5,696 bases of DNA from Thiohalomonas sp. (GTDB lineage: Bacteria > Pseudomonadota > Gammaproteobacteria > GRL18). Each line of letters starts with the position of its first letter. Within the stretch, counting starts at the first letter, position 1. The DNA is taken from the NCBI GenBank assembly GCA_023864145.1, contig JAIVER010000100.1, positions 1 to 5,696 of the forward strand. Direction: 5' to 3'. Positions 1-5,696 of this stretch are shown here, in pieces. The notes beneath the pieces are model-generated. The model saw only the letters and a list, made by a program, of their open reading frames with translations. It searched no databases and was not told the origin of the DNA. The translations under genes were made by a program, and so were the position numbers.

Positions 1-360
1 ATGGGCTGTGAGAGTAATTTGCGTCATTGGATAATTTTGATCTTCTTCTCTATGAAAATCAAGCATTTTCATAGGTCATGGGTATAGATGTTTTATAACC
101 CGTTGCCATCGCAGTTGCAGAAGCAGCCAAAGCTGTAAGCAGATCACTATATGAATGTGTTGTCAGCAAACCAATATGTTTGAATCTCTCCACATTAAGC
201 TGCCCGCTAACAATTTTTGCTGCTGAGATCTGAGACAGTCCCATGCCGTCACAATAAATAAAATAATATTTTTCGGTCTTGCCGGCTGTACAGCATTGAC
301 GGCAGACGATAGCGCGGACAAAACAAGAGATAATAGAAAAACAAATATAAAAAATCTCAT
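1..360 (-). pseudogene. Alkaline phosphatase remnant (PhoA-type), frameshifted, internally deleted, runs off the window
   Basis: This is the start of a secreted alkaline phosphatase gene that can no longer make an active enzyme. From the ATG at 360 the reading frame gives a signal peptide (MRFFIFVFLLSLVLSALSSA, probable cleavage after VNA), then PKNIILFI, the strand that leads into the metal-binding DGMG motif. One base appears to be missing near 251-252, and DGMGLSQISAAKIVSGQLN continues in another frame (about 253-59). That second frame carries LTALAASATAMATGYKT, where the family has TDSAASATA. Asp is now Ala (133-131) and the nucleophilic Ser is now Leu (130-128). The frame ends in TGA at 61-59. 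From 63 the original frame reads ALDFHREEDQN and ends TLTAH, which resembles the C-terminal ALDFA-DxNTLVIVTADH zinc-site region, so the middle of the protein seems deleted. It begins 14 bases after the pepN stop with no clear ribosome binding site. A TTG at 372 could extend the frame, but ATG 360 puts the signal peptide at the N-terminus. Family assignment is firm; the internal deletion is inference. Confidence 0.8.
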
Positions 361-374
361 TCTAATGGCCAATG

Positions 375-3062
375 TTAATTCAAACTTTTTGTAACAATTT
401 CAAACATCTCTGGAGATAAATCATCTTTAGCAGCTCGCTGCAATTCAGCTTTCATTAATTTTTGTCGAATATCATCATAACGTCTCCAGCGACTGAACAG
501 CTTAACCATACGTGAAGCAATTTGCGGATTAAATTTATCCAGAGCAAGGATCTGATCCATAACAAATTGATAACCATCGCTATTAATATTATGAAAAGCC
601 ATAAGATTCATACTTGCAAATGAACCAATGAGTGAGCGTACTTTGTTTGGATTTTTAAGATCAAAACAAGGATGATCCATCAATGCTTTGACTTTCTGCA
701 ACACATTATCATGCTGTGCAGATGCCTGAACAATAAACCATTTATCCATCACTAATGCATCACTGGACCAGCGTTGTTCAAAAGCATCTAAGGCCTGCTG
801 CGTCAAATCAGAAGGTATATGTGTCAACTCTGCCAATGCCGCAATTGAATTAGTCATATTGTTAGCAGCATTAAAGTGTTCATAACCTAACTTCGCAGCA
901 GATTCATCGCCTTTTGCCATTAAATAGGTCAGTGCAAGATTACGTAAACAGCGTTTGCCGGCTTCTTCAGCATTAAATTGATAGGGGGAGTCTGTCGTTA
1001 GTTTACTATAGAGTGATTGAAACTGAGAGCTTAATCGTTTTGCCATAATGAGTTTTAATTGCTTTCTGCTTGCAAAAACGGCATCAACATCGGCCATAGC
1101 CAATTGCTCTAATAAATACGATTCTGCCGGCAGCACCAACGCCTGAGCTTTTAAAGCATTATCCAGGTCACTGTCCAATAGTAATTGTTTACAGCCATGA
1201 ATAAATTTATCTAAGGTATTGGAGTCAAATTTTTTATCATCTTCACTTGAATTAATCACGTCAAGAATAAGCTGCCCTGCTAATTGCTGACCTGCTTCCC
1301 AACGATTAAACGGGTCAGAATCATAGGCCATTAAAAAGGCTCTGTCATCGGTAATACTTTCTGCTGACAGCTCTGCAGGATACTCTAAAATAACCGGCGC
1401 AGAAAAATTCCTTAATAGTGATAAAACAGGTTTTTCACCTATATCAGAATACTCAATTGTCTGCTGCTCTTCTGTCAGCATGATCATATCTTCTACTATT
1501 TGTTTACCTTTTTGCTTACCCGTTTGAGAGAGAAGGCCCATTTTTATTGGAATATAAAAGGGATCTTTTACTTTTTTATCCGGGCTGTTTAAGGTTTCAT
1601 AAGGTGTAATATCACAGTATTGCTGTAAATTAATAATAAACTTTTTCTCATCAGGCAAATAGGATGTACTGACTTTTACTCTTGGTGTACCGGCCTGATT
1701 ATACCAGCTGGAAAATTGGCTTAAATTAATTTCGCTGGCATCACTCATGGCCGAAACAAAATCTTCTGTGGTCACCGCCTGACCATCATGACGCTCAAAA
1801 TACAAGTCCATGCCTTTACGAAAATGTTCTTCACCTAATACAGTATTGATCATGCGAATGACTTCTGCACCTTTGTTATATACGGTCACAGTGTAAAAGT
1901 TATTAATTTCCATATATTGAGCTGGACGAATAGGATGTGCCATTGGACTGGCATCTTCAGCAAATTGATGCGCCCGTAAAATCCTCACGTCACTAATACG
2001 CTTCACTGCTCTGGACTGCATATCCGAGGTAAATTCCTGATCACGAAAAACAGTTAAGCCTTCTTTAAGACTCAGTTGAAACCAGTCACGGCAGGTGACT
2101 CGATTGCCCGTCCAGTTATGAAAATATTCATGACCAATAACACCTTCAATGCCTTCATAATCATTGTCAGTTGCACTTTGCGGATCAGCTAATACATATT
2201 TAGCATTGAAGACATTAAGGCCTTTATTTTCCATAGCGCCCATATTAAAGTCTTCTACAGCAACAATCATGTAGATATCCAGATCATATTCTAGACCAAA
2301 TACTTCTTCATCCCACATCATGGAATTCTTTAACGAGTTCATGGCATGGTCACATTTTTGACCGTTTTGTTTTTCAACAAATAATTGTAATGTGACATTT
2401 TTACCGGAGATAGTAGTATAAGAATCTTCAATTTTAAGTAAATCACCGGCAACCAGTGCAAACAGATAACATGGCTTTTTAAAAGGATCATGCCAGACAG
2501 AATAGTGACGGCCTTCTGGTAATTCTCCCTGTTCCATCAAGTTACCATTGGATAATAAGACGGGATATTTTTCTTTATCGGCAACAATGGCTGTGGTAAA
2601 GCTGGAGATAATATCTGGCTGATCCAGATAGTAGGTAATACGTCGAAAACCTTCTGCTTCACATTGAGTACAAAAATTGCCACTGGACTGATAAAGACCT
2701 TCAAGGGCTTTGTTTTCTTCAGGCTTAATCCAGGTTTCAATTTCCAGAACAAACGAAAATGGCACTTTAGGAATAATAAGTTGTTCATCAGTACATTGAT
2801 AATCCTCTCCTGCCAAAGGCTGAGCATTTAATAAGACTGATTTTAACTGTAAATTTTGTCCAGAGAGACGTAAGGCATCATCATAACTTTCTAATTTTTC
2901 GTTACGCAGGATTTCCAGACGACTCTTTACTATAGTCACTACCTCTGGCTCACCACTTGAGTCAGAAACAGTAGTTTCAAGCTCAAAACTTAGTTCAGTT
3001 CGATTAATGACATAGGGAGGCTGCTGATAATCTTTCAGGTAAATGGTCTTCTGCTTATTCAT
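375..3062 (-). CDS. pepN: Aminopeptidase N (M1 family zinc metallopeptidase)
   Basis: PepN removes N-terminal residues from peptides, with broad specificity including Ala, Arg and Leu, and is the main aminopeptidase of late protein turnover in gammaproteobacteria. The 895-residue product is complete; E. coli PepN has 870. Its residues map at a constant offset of +14 through the catalytic half: Gln133 and Glu135 in CTQCEAEGFR, exopeptidase motif GAMEN at 275-279, zinc ligands His311 and His315 in HEYFH with catalytic Glu312, third ligand Glu334 in LKEGL, and transition-state Tyr395 in TVYNKGAE. By analogy the domains are an N-terminal beta domain (about 1-207), thermolysin-like catalytic domain (208-458), small beta sandwich (459-562) and C-terminal helical domain (563-895). 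There is no signal peptide, so it should be cytoplasmic or loosely envelope-associated. The start ATG (3062-3060) lies inside the end of alr, sharing 8 bases (ATGAATAA), which suggests coupled translation. An AAAGAG about 15 bases upstream is only a weak ribosome site. The start matches the family N-terminus (KDYQQPPYVI). No terminator follows the TAA at 377-375. Confidence 0.98.
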   Translation of the reverse strand: MNKQKTIYLKDYQQPPYVINRTELSFELETTVSDSSGEPEVVTIVKSRLEILRNEKLESYDDALRLSGQNLQLKSVLLNAQPLAGEDYQCTDEQLIIPKVPFSFVLEIETWIKPEENKALEGLYQSSGNFCTQCEAEGFRRITYYLDQPDIISSFTTAIVADKEKYPVLLSNGNLMEQGELPEGRHYSVWHDPFKKPCYLFALVAGDLLKIEDSYTTISGKNVTLQLFVEKQNGQKCDHAMNSLKNSMMWDEEVFGLEYDLDIYMIVAVEDFNMGAMENKGLNVFNAKYVLADPQSATDNDYEGIEGVIGHEYFHNWTGNRVTCRDWFQLSLKEGLTVFRDQEFTSDMQSRAVKRISDVRILRAHQFAEDASPMAHPIRPAQYMEINNFYTVTVYNKGAEVIRMINTVLGEEHFRKGMDLYFERHDGQAVTTEDFVSAMSDASEINLSQFSSWYNQAGTPRVKVSTSYLPDEKKFIINLQQYCDITPYETLNSPDKKVKDPFYIPIKMGLLSQTGKQKGKQIVEDMIMLTEEQQTIEYSDIGEKPVLSLLRNFSAPVILEYPAELSAESITDDRAFLMAYDSDPFNRWEAGQQLAGQLILDVINSSEDDKKFDSNTLDKFIHGCKQLLLDSDLDNALKAQALVLPAESYLLEQLAMADVDAVFASRKQLKLIMAKRLSSQFQSLYSKLTTDSPYQFNAEEAGKRCLRNLALTYLMAKGDESAAKLGYEHFNAANNMTNSIAALAELTHIPSDLTQQALDAFEQRWSSDALVMDKWFIVQASAQHDNVLQKVKALMDHPCFDLKNPNKVRSLIGSFASMNLMAFHNINSDGYQFVMDQILALDKFNPQIASRMVKLFSRWRRYDDIRQKLMKAELQRAAKDDLSPEMFEIVTKSLN

Positions 3063-4224
3063 ATTTAAAGCTGACTCTTTGTGTTATTTGACATAATAAT
3101 TCATAGGCAATAGTACCTGATTTTTGTGACACATATTCAATCGGCAAACCATCTCCCCATAATATCGCTTTATCCCCTATTTTAAGCGGGATAGATTTTT
3201 CTATCACTGGTGTTAAATCAATAGTGATCATATCCATAGATACTCGCCCCACCAGAGGCACTTCAGTATCATGTATTAATAAGGGTGTTCCTGATGGTGC
3301 ATGACGGGGATAGCCGTCACCATAGCCTATGGCGATAACACCGATAGTCATATCCTGCGGGCAGCACCAGCTTGCACCATAACCAATACAGTCCCCTTTT
3401 TTTAATTTTTTTATGGCGATTAAGTGTGACGATAAGGTCATTACCGGTATCAGCTGTTCATCTAAACCCGTTCGCATTGGTTTTTTTGACTCAAAGGGTG
3501 ATACCCCATACAGCATGATCCCCGGCCTTAGCCAGTTAAAATGTGCTTCGGGAATGGATAAAATCACAGCCGAATTTGCCATGCTTTTTGTCACAGGATT
3601 GTGCTTAATCGCTGGTATTGCTGTTAGCTGATGACACTGTTGATTGAACTGTATCCGTTGTGCATCATTGATGGGATTATCAACTTCATCTGCACAGGAA
3701 AAATGCGACATAATACCTGATAGTAAGCACGGTGATTTCGCATCACTAAAAAAATCAGTCTCATGTGCTAATAAATAAGTCAGTTCATCTTCTGACAGAC
3801 CAAGGCGATGCATACCTGTATCTAATTTCAACCAGTATTCAAAGATAAGATCATTATTTTTTTTTGATAATAGCAGCAGGTCTTGTTCATAAAATTCCTG
3901 CAGGCAGTGAAATTGTTCAATACTTTGAACTGCCGGAATCAATTGCAGTTCAAAGCATTGACGATATTCTTCAATAGAATAAACGCCTTCCAGCAGAATA
4001 ATTGTTTTCTTAATGCCCTGTTCACGAAGATAACAGGCTTCATCCAGACGAGCCACAGCAAAACAGTCACTATCAGAGAGTGCGTTAGCCACCGGCAAGA
4101 CACCATGACCGTAGGCATTTGCTTTAATCACACTAATGACTTTGCCATTGGGTGCTAATTGCTTCACTCGCAAGAGGTTATGCTGCAATGCATATAAATT
4201 AATGCTGGCTGTAACAGATCCCAT
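3055..4224 (-). CDS. alr: Alanine racemase, PLP-dependent, biosynthetic
   Basis: This enzyme interconverts L- and D-alanine in the cytoplasm and supplies D-Ala for the peptidoglycan stem peptide. The 389-residue product has the fold-type III signature set. PLP-binding Lys34 is in VIKANAYGHG, Arg140 in LKLDTGMHRLG, and the PLP-pyridine Arg233 in WLRPGIMLYG. The second catalytic base Tyr282 is in GYGASW, the substrate-contacting Met330-Asp331 is in GRVSMDM, and Tyr374 is in AYELLC. The TIM-barrel domain covers about 1-245 and the C-terminal beta domain the rest. It is roughly 30 residues longer than E. coli Alr. Part of the excess is around 112-128, just before the WLKLDTGMHR strand, in a stretch encoded with a run of nine A. 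The ATG at 4224 fits the family start (TASINLYALQHNLLRVKQLA). It follows the dnaB stop by 19 bases, and the gap is AT-rich with no clear Shine-Dalgarno, so read-through from dnaB is likely. Being next to dnaB favours the housekeeping alr over the catabolic dadX type. Confidence 0.97.
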   Translation of the reverse strand: MGSVTASINLYALQHNLLRVKQLAPNGKVISVIKANAYGHGVLPVANALSDSDCFAVARLDEACYLREQGIKKTIILLEGVYSIEEYRQCFELQLIPAVQSIEQFHCLQEFYEQDLLLLSKKNNDLIFEYWLKLDTGMHRLGLSEDELTYLLAHETDFFSDAKSPCLLSGIMSHFSCADEVDNPINDAQRIQFNQQCHQLTAIPAIKHNPVTKSMANSAVILSIPEAHFNWLRPGIMLYGVSPFESKKPMRTGLDEQLIPVMTLSSHLIAIKKLKKGDCIGYGASWCCPQDMTIGVIAIGYGDGYPRHAPSGTPLLIHDTEVPLVGRVSMDMITIDLTPVIEKSIPLKIGDKAILWGDGLPIEYVSQKSGTIAYELLCQITQRVSFKYE

Positions 4225-4243
4225 TTTTTAATTAAATACTCAT

Positions 4244-5599
4244 CTAAGCGTCATAATCAATTGAGGCATGGTTTTCAAAGCGAGTATATTGACCCATAAA
4301 GGTCAGTCTTGTAGTACCAAGCGGACCATTTCTATGCTTACCAATAATAATTTCAGCCGTGCCTTTATCTTGACTGTCTTCATTATAAACTTCATCACGA
4401 TAAATAAAAACGATCAAATCCGCATCCTGCTCAATCGCTCCTGATTCACGCAGATCTGGCATCAGCGGACGTTTATTAGGACGTTGTTCCAGACCACGAT
4501 TCAGCTGAGATAAGGCAACAACCGGTACATTCATCTCTTTGGCAAGGGCTTTTAAGCCCCGTGAGATTTCTGAAATTTCATTGACTCGATTTTCAGAGGC
4601 GCCTTTAACCTGCATTAGCTGCAGATAATCCACCACAATCAAACCAATATTATGTTTACGTTTTAAGCGTCGTACACGAGCACGCATTTCTGTGGGTGAT
4701 AATGCGGGAGTATCATCAATAAACAGTTTGGCTTCATTAAGAATAGAGACAGCAGAAGTTAAGCGAGGCCAGTCGTCTTCATCCAGTTGTCCGGAACGAA
4801 CTTTAGTCTGATTGATTCGTCCCAGTGACGACAACATACGCAGAGTCAATGATTCTGCCGGCATTTCCATACTAAAAACAGCCACCCCTACACCCGCTTC
4901 AATGGCTGCATTTTCTGCCAGATTCATAGCAAAAGTCGTTTTTCCCATTGACGGCCGTCCAGCAACAATAACCAGATCCGCAGGCTGCAGACCAGAGGTC
5001 ATACTGTCAAAATCAGTAAAGCCGGTGGGAATGCCCGTAAAAGTACCACCGTTTTGATATAGTTCATCAATTCGATCAACGGTTTTTTTCAATAATTCCG
5101 TCATGCCTTTAAAATCATTACCAGCATTCGCCCCTTTATCGGCGATTTCAAAGACTGTTTTTTCTGCTGCTTCTAAAATATCGTCACTATTGCGCCCCTC
5201 GGTATTAAATGCACTATCAGCAATTTCATTAGCGATTTGAATCAATTTTCTCAATACCGAACGTTCACGAACAATATCAGAATAAGCACGAATATTGGAA
5301 GCACTGGGCGTATTATTCACCAAACTGCCTAAGTAGGCCAAACCACCAGCATCATCTAGGGTATTGTGGCTTTCCAGACGCTCTGAGATTGTCACCACGT
5401 CACAGGGCTTACCTTCTTCTATCTGCTTGCGAATTGTTTGAAAAATTAGCCGATGATCACGGCGATAAAAATCTTCTTCATTAACAATACTGGCAATATG
5501 GTCCCAGGACTCATTATTAAGCAACAAGCCACCCAAAATGGATTGTTCAGCATGAATAGAATGAGGGGGTAATTTGAGACTGTCGGTTACTTGATCCAT
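4244..5599 (-). CDS. dnaB: Replicative DNA helicase DnaB
   Basis: DnaB is the homohexameric 5'-3' helicase that opens DNA at the replication fork and recruits DnaG primase. The 451-residue product is complete; E. coli DnaB has 471 and differs mainly by a longer N-terminal tail. The N-terminal primase-interacting domain covers about 10-110 (PPHSIHAEQSILGGLLL; NTPSASNIRAYSDIVRERSV). A linker helix follows at about 150-180. The RecA-type ATPase domain runs from about 185 to 445. It contains Walker A GRPSMGKTT at 214-222 (Lys220, Thr221), catalytic Glu245 in FSMEMP, Walker B Asp324 in LIVVDYLQL, the H3/H4 region with Gln365 in VALSQLNR, RESGAIEQDADLIVFIYRDE, and the arginine finger Arg423 in KHRNGP. 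There is no intein or insertion, which is worth noting because DnaB often hosts inteins. The ATG at 5599 is preceded by AGAG with 6-base spacing, an acceptable weak ribosome site. The ORF ends in TAG at 4246-4244, 19 bases before alr. No DnaC-type loader is visible. Confidence 0.98.
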   Translation of the reverse strand: MDQVTDSLKLPPHSIHAEQSILGGLLLNNESWDHIASIVNEEDFYRRDHRLIFQTIRKQIEEGKPCDVVTISERLESHNTLDDAGGLAYLGSLVNNTPSASNIRAYSDIVRERSVLRKLIQIANEIADSAFNTEGRNSDDILEAAEKTVFEIADKGANAGNDFKGMTELLKKTVDRIDELYQNGGTFTGIPTGFTDFDSMTSGLQPADLVIVAGRPSMGKTTFAMNLAENAAIEAGVGVAVFSMEMPAESLTLRMLSSLGRINQTKVRSGQLDEDDWPRLTSAVSILNEAKLFIDDTPALSPTEMRARVRRLKRKHNIGLIVVDYLQLMQVKGASENRVNEISEISRGLKALAKEMNVPVVALSQLNRGLEQRPNKRPLMPDLRESGAIEQDADLIVFIYRDEVYNEDSQDKGTAEIIIGKHRNGPLGTTRLTFMGQYTRFENHASIDYDA

Positions 5600-5605
5600 G
5601 GTTTA

Positions 5606-5609
5606 CTCT
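5606..5609 (-). promoter_or_regulatory. Weak ribosome binding site of dnaB
   Basis: AGAG lies 6 bases before the ATG at 5599. It is the only purine-rich match in the leader at a workable distance and supports that start. No convincing promoter is visible in the 97 bases of leader, so the dnaB promoter may lie outside the window. Confidence 0.45.
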
Positions 5610-5635
5610 ATACCCAATCAACTTGAAAATGCAGG
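5609..5635. repeat. Possible end of a dispersed palindromic repeat next to dnaB
   Basis: On the plus strand this stretch begins TATACCCAATCAACTTG and ends TGCAGG. From memory it resembles the TATACCCAA...TTCAAGTTGCAG type of intergenic repeat common in several gammaproteobacterial genomes. It sits between the hairpin and dnaB, as expected if the hairpin is the middle of such an element. Only one copy and one end are inside the window, so its repeat nature cannot be shown here. The same bases supply the AGAG used as the dnaB ribosome site at their edge (5609-5606). Confidence 0.3.
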
Positions 5636-5637
5636 AT

Positions 5638-5691
5638 CGAACACTTGGAAATTATCATTAATTCGAGAATCTAATGATTTTCCAATGCTCG
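5638..5691 (-). other. Long imperfect hairpin in the dnaB leader
   Basis: Read on the minus strand, CGAGCA TTGGAAA ATCATTA ATT pairs with AAT TAATGAT TTTCCAA TGTTCG around a CTCG tetraloop (5667-5664). I count 23 pairs, one of them G-T (5688 with 5641), interrupted by three small bulges: G at 5671, AA at 5653-5652 and G at 5644. The strongest part is the arms at 5645-5660 and 5672-5685. It lies about 40 bases before the dnaB start. No T-tract follows the stem in the direction of transcription, so it does not look like an intrinsic terminator of an upstream gene. It could be a leader structure, a processing site, or the core of a palindromic repeat whose other end is outside the window. The structure itself is plain in the sequence; its role is unknown. 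Confidence 0.65.
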
Positions 5692-5696
5692 GTAAA

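Noticed and set aside
361..374. Terminator after pepN
   Set aside because: The 14-base gap has no stem and no T-tract, and none is apparent in the first part of the phosphatase remnant.
2537..2827. Minus-strand open frame of 96 codons inside pepN
   Set aside because: Out-of-frame reading of the conserved pepN N-terminal domain with no independent start signal.
3413..3631. Plus-strand open frame of 72 codons inside alr
   Set aside because: It is antisense to well-conserved alr codons, its translation resembles no family I know, and no ribosome site precedes it.
3883..4158. Plus-strand open frame of 91 codons inside alr
   Set aside because: Antisense to the N-terminal half of alr, including the PLP-lysine region; composition looks like a shadow frame.
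4812..5057. Plus-strand open frame of 81 codons inside dnaB
   Set aside because: Antisense to the Walker A region of dnaB; openness follows from the dnaB codons.
4244..5599. Intein or insertion in dnaB
   Set aside because: Walker A, H4 and arginine-finger motifs are continuous and spaced as in E. coli DnaB, so the gene is uninterrupted.
5607..5612. TATAGA just before dnaB as a -10 promoter box
   Set aside because: No -35 match at 16-18 bases, and transcription would begin at or inside the dnaB start codon.
5652..5660. TAATGATAAT in the hairpin as a -10 promoter box
   Set aside because: The best hexamer at 17 bases upstream (AATCAT) is a poor -35, and the bases are already explained by the inverted repeat.

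Overview
The window is an AT-rich stretch of a bacterial chromosome, almost certainly gammaproteobacterial. The DnaB and PepN proteins match my recollection of the Escherichia coli proteins motif by motif, and dnaB followed by alr is the usual gammaproteobacterial order. I cannot name the genus. Every gene lies on the minus strand, so transcription runs from high to low coordinates: dnaB, alr, pepN, then a broken alkaline phosphatase gene.

Layout in transcription order. Positions 5696-5600 are the dnaB leader. It holds a long imperfect hairpin (5691-5638) and, right next to dnaB, a stretch that resembles a dispersed-repeat end (5635-5609). dnaB (5599-4244) encodes the replicative helicase. 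After a 19-base gap comes alr (4224-3055), the PLP-dependent alanine racemase. pepN (3062-375), the M1 zinc aminopeptidase N, overlaps the end of alr by 8 bases. Fourteen bases after pepN an alkaline phosphatase reading frame begins at 360. It has a clear signal peptide and an N-terminal phosphatase motif, but it is frameshifted, has lost its catalytic serine, and appears to lack its middle. It runs off the window at position 1.

The three intact genes are close enough to form one transcription unit. They cover unrelated housekeeping jobs: replication fork unwinding, D-alanine supply for peptidoglycan, and turnover of peptides to free amino acids. PepN can release L-alanine, the substrate of Alr, so a loose metabolic link is possible but not shown. 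No gap longer than 300 bases lacks a gene.

I see no mobile element with a transposase, no CRISPR array, no tRNA or rRNA, and no new multi-gene system. The points most worth checking are the decayed phosphatase and the structured dnaB leader. The rest is ordinary core genome.
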